24,661 nucleotides of DNA, from positions 1 through 24,661 of the IMG/VR virus record IMGVR_UViG_3300029286_000237, one strand, 5' to 3'. Position 1 is the first letter of the stretch. Every line of letters begins with the position of its first letter. The notes beneath the pieces are model-generated. The model ran no database searches. It was not told the origin of the DNA and saw nothing but the letters and a program-made list of their open reading frames with translations. This DNA comes from a virus. Positions 1 through 5,136 of this stretch are shown here, piece after piece. A program made the translations under genes and the position numbers.

Positions 1-224
1 GTCAAAAAATTAGTAGAACCACTGCCAACTGTTGTTTCATCCCATAAATCTGTGCGTTTTGAATGACGCAACATAGAATCAAATAATGTAAATGGTTGGC
101 TGAAACGCTGCCTACCAAATGCATCTACTGCGCCACTATCTGGCCCTTGCTGGACTAATTGTCCACGATGATCAGCTTCAATATGCGTTTCAAATTGCTC
201 ACCACCGCGAATAACTTGCCCCAT
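1..224 (-). CDS. Virion structural protein, N-terminal part (runs off the window)
   Basis: An open frame of 74 codons starts at an ATG (222-224) and continues past the window edge, so the C-terminus is missing. An AGAGG-type ribosome binding site sits just upstream of the ATG. The start reads MGQVIRGGEQFETHIEAD and is followed by VDAFGRQRFSQPFTLFDS and a WDE segment. That pattern (an AFGR-x-R-x-S-x-P-x-TLFDS block near the N-terminus) recalls large phage structural or fibre proteins, although I am recalling it rather than having searched it. The first dozen residues resemble those of the 110-aa protein at 386-718 (M-[GA]-Q-x-I-x-x-G-E-Q-[FY]-E), so the two may share an attachment segment. Both genes are preceded by the same 14-bp hairpin-forming repeat. 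The exact function is unknown. Confidence 0.75.
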   Translation of the reverse strand, partial: MGQVIRGGEQFETHIEADHRGQLVQQGPDSGAVDAFGRQRFSQPFTLFDSMLRHSKRTDLWDETTVGSGSTNFL

Positions 225-243
225 AAATACCTCTTGCTATTAT

Positions 244-258
244 ACCATCGTAATGGTT
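244..258 (-). repeat. Intergenic hairpin repeat, copy 1
   Basis: In the transcript this reads ACCAT-TACG-ATGGT, a 5-bp stem closed by a UACG (UNCG-type) tetraloop, directly after the stop codon of the 42-aa gene and upstream of the ribosome binding site of the next gene. A 14-bp identical core recurs at 740-753 in the same relative position. There is no U-tract, so it is not a standard intrinsic terminator. A role in mRNA stability or processing is a guess. Confidence 0.6.
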
Positions 259-386
259 TACGCTTCCAATTCAATCATCAAACCATTTTCCAGTTCAAGA
301 AATTCTCCATTTTCCGCAAGCAAATAAAGCCGAATAATGCCACGGCTTAATGCATTATGAAAAGCAATGGCAATGGCAAAAATCAT
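258..386 (-). CDS. Small hypothetical protein, 42 aa, coupled to the upstream gene
   Basis: The ATG (384-386) overlaps the TAA stop of the upstream gene in a TAATG arrangement, which suggests translational reinitiation. The frame ends at TAA (258-260). The product has a short hydrophobic start (MIFAIAIAFHNAL) and a tail rich in Glu and Leu (LAENGEFLELENGLMIELEA). The second half looks like ordinary coding sequence. I do not recognise a family. The coupling, and the fact that this gene fills the space between two structural genes, are the main support. The apolar start is too short and lacks the basic residues of a confident signal peptide. Confidence 0.55.
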   Translation of the reverse strand: MIFAIAIAFHNALSRGIIRLYLLAENGEFLELENGLMIELEA

Positions 387-718
387 TATAAAATCCCCAC
401 TAAACCAGAAGCAGTGGTAGAAGAAGATCTAACCCTCTTCACTTGTAATGGCAAGAAGCTACCACCTGGAACATTAAACAATGTAACTGGATTTGTATCA
501 CCAGAACAAATAATGCTTAAATTACCAGTAAATCCTACATATACGCCTGTAGTAATAGATGCTAAATCCGCTCCATCATTAGGAGTGATAGTAAATGCAG
601 ATGCACCTTGCAGTCCATCTACATCCACTTCCCCTTCTACATTTACGGCACCACCATCAATGTCACCTTTAATTAAAAAGGCTTCATACTGTTCGCCATT
701 AACAATTTGTTGAGCCAT
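386..718 (-). CDS. Small beta-rich structural protein, 110 aa
   Basis: The sequence has many Gly, Val, Thr and Ser residues, and predicted short strands fit a compact beta-sandwich virion protein. The N-terminus MAQQIVNGEQYEAFLIKGD resembles that of the truncated gene at 1-224. The C-terminal part contains VPGGSFLPLQVKRVRSSSTT, a pattern I associate with small phage capsid or tail accessory proteins, where a beta-sandwich ends in a basic strand. The gene is preceded by the second copy of the 14-bp hairpin repeat and is followed by the coupled 42-aa gene. No clear Shine-Dalgarno sequence is visible. Function is unassigned; it may be a tail or fibre decoration protein. Confidence 0.75.
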   Translation of the reverse strand: MAQQIVNGEQYEAFLIKGDIDGGAVNVEGEVDVDGLQGASAFTITPNDGADLASITTGVYVGFTGNLSIICSGDTNPVTLFNVPGGSFLPLQVKRVRSSSTTASGLVGIL

Positions 719-739
719 GATAAATGCTATTCACTTTAT

Positions 740-753
740 CCATCGTAATGGTT
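740..753 (-). repeat. Intergenic hairpin repeat, copy 2
   Basis: This copy shares 14 identical bases with 245-258. In the transcript it forms CCAT-TACG-ATGG, a 4-bp stem with the same UACG loop. It lies a few bases after the stop of the 48-aa gene and about 20 nt before the start of the 110-aa gene. Both copies precede genes with similar N-termini, which suggests that the element and the gene start were duplicated together. Confidence 0.6.
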
Positions 754-900
754 CTACCCCTTCCCCTGCCCTCGCATTGGTTTGTTTCCTTTTCGTCGTG
801 GCCGTGAATGTTTTCCTTGACCAATTGAAGTTAATTTGGGAGCACTAGGCTTATGTTCGCGTTTAAGTCCTGCATTGCCACCTTTGCTTTTTACTGTCAT
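754..900 (-). CDS. Small very basic protein, 48 aa
   Basis: The ATG (898-900) overlaps the TGA stop of the upstream gene in an ATGA arrangement, strong evidence of translational coupling. The frame runs to TAG at 754-756. The product is rich in Lys, Arg and Gly, starts MTVKSKGGNAGLKREHKP, and ends in RGQGKG, with a stretch SIGQGKHSRPRRKGNK in the middle. It has almost no hydrophobic core, so it is probably disordered and may bind nucleic acid or another polyanion. I recall similar short basic proteins beside tail-fibre genes of marine and freshwater phages, but cannot confirm this by search. Confidence 0.65.
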   Translation of the reverse strand: MTVKSKGGNAGLKREHKPSAPKLTSIGQGKHSRPRRKGNKPMRGQGKG

Positions 901-1421
901 CCTGCCTCCATGTAATATTGAGCACCATTAATATAAATGGGCACTAGCTTGTTGACCGTTACGCCACTAGCCATTGTTAAATTATCATAATCAATAATTT
1001 CACTAACAGTAACACCAGAATTCATGACTACCGTAGTAGTGGCTAATTCAAATGTTCCCTCTTGGTACGAATAATTCCACAAACTATCAGCAGATAAAGT
1101 GGGAGTTAAACCACTAATTGCAATAGTATTAGCAACAATTGGCCCTTGGTTAGTCCAAGTGCCAGTTAGTGTGTCGCCAGTTCGATTTGCATATAGTGCA
1201 GGTGTCACTCCACTAAGGGTGCCAGTAATAAAATCTAATTGCCCTTGATAATTACTACTAGCACCAGCAATACGTTGCACGTCAATATTACTAACGCCTG
1301 CACTGGTATAAAGTCCTTTGATGCGATTAAAATCAGCAGTGGCCAAACCAAGATTAATTCTAGCTTGTTCTGGTGATAGCAAATCAGAAAGATTGTTTTT
1401 GCGAACTAATCCCCTTGTCAT
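897..1421 (-). CDS. Putative tail fibre or fibre-associated protein, 174 aa
   Basis: The N-terminal 30 residues contain NNLSDLLSPEQARINLGL, the repeat-like motif common near the N-terminus of phage tail fibres and short fibres. It is followed by a beta-rich, Ser/Thr/Gly/Val-rich region with several SGV or SGL steps (LSGVTP, ISGLTP, NSGVTV, ASGVTV). The start overlaps the stop of the 176-aa gene (ATGA), and its own stop overlaps the start of the 48-aa basic gene, so the three genes look translationally chained. Related NLSD-type starts occur in the proteins at 5137-6474 and 6474-7028. Probable role: a small fibre, or a fibre tip or shaft segment. Confidence 0.7.
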   Translation of the reverse strand: MTRGLVRKNNLSDLLSPEQARINLGLATADFNRIKGLYTSAGVSNIDVQRIAGASSNYQGQLDFITGTLSGVTPALYANRTGDTLTGTWTNQGPIVANTIAISGLTPTLSADSLWNYSYQEGTFELATTTVVMNSGVTVSEIIDYDNLTMASGVTVNKLVPIYINGAQYYMEAG

Positions 1422-1948
1422 ACCCTAAACTCCGCTTCGGGGGGCGTATATCCTGGCACTAAAAGAAAAGTTCCTAAACCAAAATCTTGCACAAGTTTAT
1501 ACAATTGAGCTTTATCTTCTTCTGTTAATACTGTTTCGCTATCAATAGAAGCAAAACAAGCATTAATGCCATCAATGTGTGGTTTGCCAGCGCGAGCATC
1601 AGCCAAGAAAGCAATAAGTTCTGTGCAATCTACGTTAGCTTGTAAGCTAGTGGCTGCTGCTGCACGGGCTTTACTGTAAGCACTACTCATCATAAGCGCT
1701 TCAGAAAAACCTTGCCAATCTGCACGAGACAATAAACGAACGTATTCAATTTGTTGAATTTGTTCTTCAGTTAGTGCAATAATTTCCCATTCAGCACCAG
1801 TCCATCGAGCCTGTTGAGTGCGCGGATTGAATACAGGAGCAGGGAAGGGTCCTGAATAACCAAGTTCGGTTAACTTGCTTTCTGGAGCATCAACTAAAGG
1901 AAGAGGCAGCGAAGAGGGGATGCCACCATGATAGGAGAAAAGAGCCAT
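1418..1948 (-). CDS. Hypothetical protein downstream of the DGR reverse transcriptase, 176 aa
   Basis: The N-terminal third has a Trp-containing segment, PRTQQARWTGAEWEI, of the type seen in tail-fibre-assembly (Tfa-like) proteins. It is followed by a mainly alpha-helical region: TEEQIQQIEYVRLLSRADWQ, then ALMMSSAYSKARAAAATSL, and a C-terminal helix LTEEDKAQLYKLVQDFG. The gene starts 4 nt after the reverse transcriptase stop. That position is one where a DGR accessory gene could lie, but the sequence does not look like Avd (which is a four-helix bundle of about 120 residues). A fibre-folding or assembly role is the more natural guess, because the next gene is a fibre-like protein. Confidence 0.7.
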   Translation of the reverse strand: MALFSYHGGIPSSLPLPLVDAPESKLTELGYSGPFPAPVFNPRTQQARWTGAEWEIIALTEEQIQQIEYVRLLSRADWQGFSEALMMSSAYSKARAAAATSLQANVDCTELIAFLADARAGKPHIDGINACFASIDSETVLTEEDKAQLYKLVQDFGLGTFLLVPGYTPPEAEFRV

Positions 1949-1952
1949 GTTT

Positions 1953-2954
1953 TTATGCTTTTGTTTTCATTATAGGCCACACAGTATGGCGCAGGAATTT
2001 TTGATTACGAGCAAACTTTCCCCAACCATACCAGCTTCCCATTGAACGACGAAGTTTTTTAAAACGAAGAGTGCCTTTTCTATAGCGCCTTACGGCTTTC
2101 ATGGCATGGCCGCGAATAGAACGACGTAGTAAACGATATTCAGCAAATGTACGATAGCCTAAAAAATCTACGCCTTCAATATGTGGAGGAAAAATTTGAT
2201 GATTTGGCTTGAGCTCTAAATGCTCTTGTCTTAATTGTTCTTTCATTTCCTTAAGAAGACAATGAAGAGTGCGTCTGTCTTTAGCAAATACAATTAAATC
2301 ATCAACATAGCGAAAGTAATACTTAACGCGTTTTTCATCTTTTAGCCAATGATCAAAAGGAGTTAGGGCAATGTTGCCAAAATATTGACTTAGATAATTG
2401 CCAATAGGAATACCAGGGGCACTATCAATAATTTCATCAAGCAATGCCAACATTTGCTTGTCTTTGATCTTGCGACGTAAATGAAGCTTAAGCCTGTCGT
2501 GATCAACTGAAGGGTAGTATTTCCTGATGTCACATTTTAAGCAATAGCGCGTACCTTGAGGGTCGTTGCGCATTGCTCGTTGCATTCGCTTTAAAGCATC
2601 ATGCACTCCTCGTTCTGGAATGGAGCCATAGGTATCACGAATAAACCATGCATGCCAAATTGGTGCTAACACTTGCACCACGGCATGATGCAAAATTCTG
2701 TCAGGGAAATATGGAAGAACATAGATGTAGCGTTCTTTTCCGCGTTCGTTGACTATAAAATTTTCGTATTGTCCTGTTTCAAACAAGCCTGTTTTTAGAA
2801 GCCATTGAAGAGTGAGCAAACAATCTCCTTTGTTAGCTTCTGTCCATTGCACAATTTTTCTATTGCGTTTCCCTCTGCTAGCAAAATGATGCGCCCATTC
2901 TAAATTTTCCAAATCATAAACTTGTTCATATAAATGACCATGACGTTTTGGCAT
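1953..2954 (-). CDS. DGR-type reverse transcriptase, 333 aa
   Basis: This enzyme should copy the template-repeat RNA into cDNA with errors at adenines, for retrohoming into the variable repeat. Reverse transcriptase motifs are visible in order: LPYFPDRILHHAV (80-92), CDIRKYYPSV with the first catalytic Asp D142 (141-150), IPIGNYLSQYFGN (182-194, the GNxxSQ signature typical of DGR and related bacterial enzymes), YFRYVDD with catalytic D218/D219 (213-219), and GVDFLGY (261-267). A basic C-terminal thumb follows (YRKGTLRFKKLRR). Length is normal for the DGR class, with no extra maturase or endonuclease domain. An AGGA ribosome binding site lies 9 nt before the ATG. The template repeat and its spacer lie immediately upstream and the target gene just before that, which rules out a group II intron enzyme. 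Confidence 0.95.
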   Translation of the reverse strand: MPKRHGHLYEQVYDLENLEWAHHFASRGKRNRKIVQWTEANKGDCLLTLQWLLKTGLFETGQYENFIVNERGKERYIYVLPYFPDRILHHAVVQVLAPIWHAWFIRDTYGSIPERGVHDALKRMQRAMRNDPQGTRYCLKCDIRKYYPSVDHDRLKLHLRRKIKDKQMLALLDEIIDSAPGIPIGNYLSQYFGNIALTPFDHWLKDEKRVKYYFRYVDDLIVFAKDRRTLHCLLKEMKEQLRQEHLELKPNHQIFPPHIEGVDFLGYRTFAEYRLLRRSIRGHAMKAVRRYRKGTLRFKKLRRSMGSWYGWGKFARNQKFLRHTVWPIMKTKA

Positions 2955-3134
2955 TAGAACTGTTCCTGAGATCCTTCACTACATTCGCGGGCAAAGCCCC
3001 TACTAGCGGTGCGGGAAATTCCCGAACAGCAGACTTAGATTTCCCCTGCAAATAAAAAAAGAATGCAGGCGAGGCGAATAGTCAACACAATATTAACGGA
3101 AATGATCGTTAGCAAAATGAATTGTTGCTCAGGA
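2955..3134 (-). other. Spacer between template repeat and reverse transcriptase, with hairpins
   Basis: This 180-bp non-coding stretch separates TR from the reverse transcriptase start. It holds two short inverted repeats: 3012-3024 (CGGGAA-A-TTCCCG, a 6-bp stem) and 2989-2999 (GGGC-AAA-GCCC, a 4-bp stem). A weaker 5-bp stem, AGCAA/TTGCT in the transcript, lies just after TR (3111-3129). In the Bordetella phage DGR the equivalent spacer RNA is needed to prime cDNA synthesis, so this region is the likely counterpart. That role is inferred from position and structure only. Confidence 0.6.
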
Positions 3135-3259
3135 AGTGCGAAAGGAGGGAGCCAATATTATCGTTGGTATTAGAAGGGTCATTATTGGCATTGAAATTCC
3201 ACGGACCGCATTCCGCCTCATTATTCGAGTTGCCGCCGACATTGAGCACTCGCCACCCC
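3135..3259 (-). repeat. DGR template repeat (TR)
   Basis: This 125-bp segment aligns without gaps to the VR at 3312-3436, offset by 177 bp. There are 23 differences, and every one is an adenine in the coding (minus) strand of TR. Translated in the target frame, TR carries eleven AAC or AAT codons, the classic AAY arrangement that lets mutation reach many residues without creating stop codons. All eleven differ in VR. TR lies between the target gene and the reverse transcriptase on the same strand, the normal DGR order. Confidence 0.95.
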
Positions 3260-3277
3260 ATAACTACCCGCCTGTGA

Positions 3278-3302
3278 TATAATGAACCACCCTTTCACTA
3301 TA
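3278..3302 (-). promoter_or_regulatory. Candidate DGR target-site hairpin downstream of VR
   Basis: In the coding strand TATAGTGAA and TTCATTATA flank a 7-nt AGGGTGG loop, giving a 9-bp stem with one G-T pair. It begins 9 bp past the 3' end of VR. In the Bordetella phage DGR a hairpin or cruciform just downstream of VR marks the target for retrohoming. The loop here is longer than the 4-nt loop described there, so this is a candidate only. There is no following T-tract to suggest a terminator. Confidence 0.5.
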
Positions 3303-3309
3303 GCCTGCG

Positions 3310-5133
3310 CTAGCGCGAAAGGAGGGAGCCAATACCATCGCCGGTAAAAGAAGGGTCACCAAAGGCACGGAAACTCCACGGACCGCATTCCGCCCCAAAA
3401 AACGAGCTGCCGCCGACAACGAGCACCCGCCACCCCGATGTGCCATAAGTGCCATAGCGCATATCAGTCACATAAGTAGAAGTGGTGCCGCCATCATCAG
3501 GGAAGAAAAAGAGTCCAGCATCATCTCTAAAACCGCCAATGTACAAACCGTTTGAAGCAGTGCTCACTTGGTTATTTGTATCTGTGAAATTAGTAGTAGT
3601 GCTATCCGCAAAATTATTAGGATTAAGAGCTAAATAAATTTGGCCATTGGCGCCTGCATTGATATTTATGCCATGCACCCAGCGCCAGGTGCCAGCATAA
3701 TAATGCTCCACTCCTCGCCATTGCATTGCCGCTAAATCATCAGAACCAGCCGTGGAATTACGTCCGTCAGTGGTATTGTTAAATGTTGTATTACCTTTAG
3801 TATTTAAAATGCCAAGTTGATAATCACGATAGCCAGCCAGTGCGTTGTAATTATCACGTCCTCTGCCAATGCCAACGGTAGGATCTTGAATAAAATAATT
3901 GCGATATTCCATAACCGTCAGAAGCTGACAGGCATTCCATAGTGCATAATCACCATTCGCCCATCCAGAAGCAATAGCACGAGCCCTAGAAAGACCAGTG
4001 GCACGAGTGTGACTCGTATAAACGCCAGAAGCCGTGATACTTTGTAGCTTCGTGCCGTCAGTAGTGCCTTGATAAGCAGCAATGTAACGATAACGAATGG
4101 CAGAATTAGCATTAAAGCCGCTAATTGTCGTAGCAGTGCCACTGCTCGTGTAATAACCGAATGCACTACCATTCCACACTCTTGTTACGCCACTAGCATC
4201 ACGCTGCCCTACATAAGGCGATGGTTCAAAAACAGTTGCATTAGTGCCATCAATATATACAGTGCATTGCGCTGTAGTATCTCCACTCGCCCAAAATGCT
4301 GGATGCCTAATCCATTTGCTTTTTTCTCCTGCCCCTAAACCATCATATTCTGTTTTAGGCAACACATAATAAACTCTCAATGGATCAGTGGTAGACAATC
4401 CTGATGGCACCAATAATTTATATTCACCATCTACATCAGCACCAGCTACATTCTTCCATCCCAAGCCATCATTCCAATCAATACGAACAAAAAATTCAGG
4501 CACTTCCACCATTACATTACCACTTGCAGCCGTATTAATAATTCCTGTGGCCGTAACAGAACCATTGGCAGGAGTGCCTGAGGTGATGGGTACAATACAT
4601 TCCCATACAGCTCCTGCATGAGTAACACGATTACGGAAGTTGTAAGTGGTGCCACTCACCCATGCGCTTAAACCACTACGAATATAATTATTAGTGCTAC
4701 CATTACCAGCTTTATTCTCTCCTTCGTAAATTTTTAACCATTCACCAGCAAGATATGTACTATCTGCACCATCTAAATAATAATTAACAAAACCACTTGC
4801 ATGCACTCCCACTCGCCTCATTGAACTATGCACTCGTAAATCAGGCTGAGTGGTATAGCCAGCTCCTGCAGCCGCAGGCCCTGTAAAAGTACCTAAATTT
4901 AAAGTGTTGCGATATTCATAGTAAGTATCGTTAGTTTGATTCCAAATAAATGGTGTGGTATTTACCATGATGTCCGTATAGAACGGGCTGGTTCCTACGC
5001 CTAAATAAGTGCGAATGCCACTTACGGTTACTTTTTTGTTTGGTGTTACACCATCACTTACATCTTGAATGACAAATGCATCACCATCAGCTAATGCAGA
5101 TCCAATGTCGCTTAAGGCAGAAATTTTAGTCAT
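3310..5133 (-). CDS. DGR target protein: tail adhesin with C-type-lectin-like variable domain, 607 aa
   Basis: Probable receptor-binding tail protein. The N-terminus is fibre-like (MTKISALSDIGSALADGDAF). A segment at about 157-180 (WVSGTTYNFRNRV, then G-x-VWEC) resembles a small carbohydrate-binding module of the CBM5/12 kind. From about residue 375 the sequence resembles the C-type-lectin/FGE-like fold used by DGR variable proteins: LWNACQLLTVMEYRNYF, MQWRGVEHYYAGTWRWVHG, IGGFRDDAGLFF, then GWRVLVVGGS and AECGPW. The last 41 residues (567-607) are the variable repeat. Relative to TR, thirteen residues are replaced: 572, 576, 578, 579, 580, 587, 589, 591, 592, 596, 598, 600 and 607. The invariant GWRVL, VGG, AECGPW and DPS residues form the scaffold. 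The stop codon TAG lies at the VR edge. The gene starts 3 nt after the previous stop with no clear ribosome binding site, so it is probably coupled. Confidence 0.93.
   Translation of the reverse strand: MTKISALSDIGSALADGDAFVIQDVSDGVTPNKKVTVSGIRTYLGVGTSPFYTDIMVNTTPFIWNQTNDTYYEYRNTLNLGTFTGPAAAGAGYTTQPDLRVHSSMRRVGVHASGFVNYYLDGADSTYLAGEWLKIYEGENKAGNGSTNNYIRSGLSAWVSGTTYNFRNRVTHAGAVWECIVPITSGTPANGSVTATGIINTAASGNVMVEVPEFFVRIDWNDGLGWKNVAGADVDGEYKLLVPSGLSTTDPLRVYYVLPKTEYDGLGAGEKSKWIRHPAFWASGDTTAQCTVYIDGTNATVFEPSPYVGQRDASGVTRVWNGSAFGYYTSSGTATTISGFNANSAIRYRYIAAYQGTTDGTKLQSITASGVYTSHTRATGLSRARAIASGWANGDYALWNACQLLTVMEYRNYFIQDPTVGIGRGRDNYNALAGYRDYQLGILNTKGNTTFNNTTDGRNSTAGSDDLAAMQWRGVEHYYAGTWRWVHGININAGANGQIYLALNPNNFADSTTTNFTDTNNQVSTASNGLYIGGFRDDAGLFFFPDDGGTTSTYVTDMRYGTYGTSGWRVLVVGGSSFFGAECGPWSFRAFGDPSFTGDGIGSLLSR
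3312..3335 (-). promoter_or_regulatory. Candidate IMH (initiation of mutagenic homing) at the 3' end of VR
   Basis: The last bases of VR before the stop codon are GC-rich with a pyrimidine run (GGCTCCCTCCTTTCGC in the coding strand) and are identical in TR up to one A-to-G difference near the very end (TR 3137, VR 3314). That GC-rich, conserved 3' boundary is where the IMH element sits in characterised DGRs. The G in VR also completes a small palindrome, GCGCTAGCGC (3307-3316), centred on the stop codon, which TR lacks. Confidence 0.55.
3312..3436 (-). repeat. DGR variable repeat (VR)
   Basis: The 125-bp 3' end of the target gene is the diversified copy of TR (3135-3259). The 23 substitutions all fall on TR adenines; the other 8 of the 31 TR adenines are unchanged. 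They cause 13 amino-acid replacements and one silent change (CGA to CGG at residue 569). The resulting residues are Val, Ser, Phe, Gly and Arg, as expected from random replacement of adenine in AAY codons. No other copy of this repeat was seen in the window. Confidence 0.95.
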
Positions 5134-5136
5134 TGT

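Noticed and set aside
244-258. Hairpin as an intrinsic terminator
   Set aside because: The stem is only 5 bp and no U-tract follows; the next gene begins within 20-30 nt.
357-713. 118-aa plus-strand frame, and other long plus-strand frames (for example 6520-6942, 14426-14776, 18149-18481)
   Set aside because: All lie antisense within well-supported minus-strand genes, have odd compositions and lack start signals.
1953-2954. Group II intron or retron reverse transcriptase
   Set aside because: No intron domain V/VI sequences, no maturase or endonuclease domain and no retron msr/msd structure; the TR/VR pair settles the DGR assignment.
3080-3085. TTGACT on the minus strand as a possible -35 box for a TR/RT promoter
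   Set aside because: No matching -10 box at a 16-18 nt distance; the spacer could as well be transcribed from upstream.
3109-3261. An ATG-to-TAA frame of 50 codons that spans TR on the minus strand
   Set aside because: It results from TR being a copy of the end of the target gene. It has no ribosome binding site and the AAY-rich content is explained by the template role.
3264-3455. A 63-aa minus-strand frame across VR
   Set aside because: It is an alternative frame of the target gene end and carries no independent coding signs.
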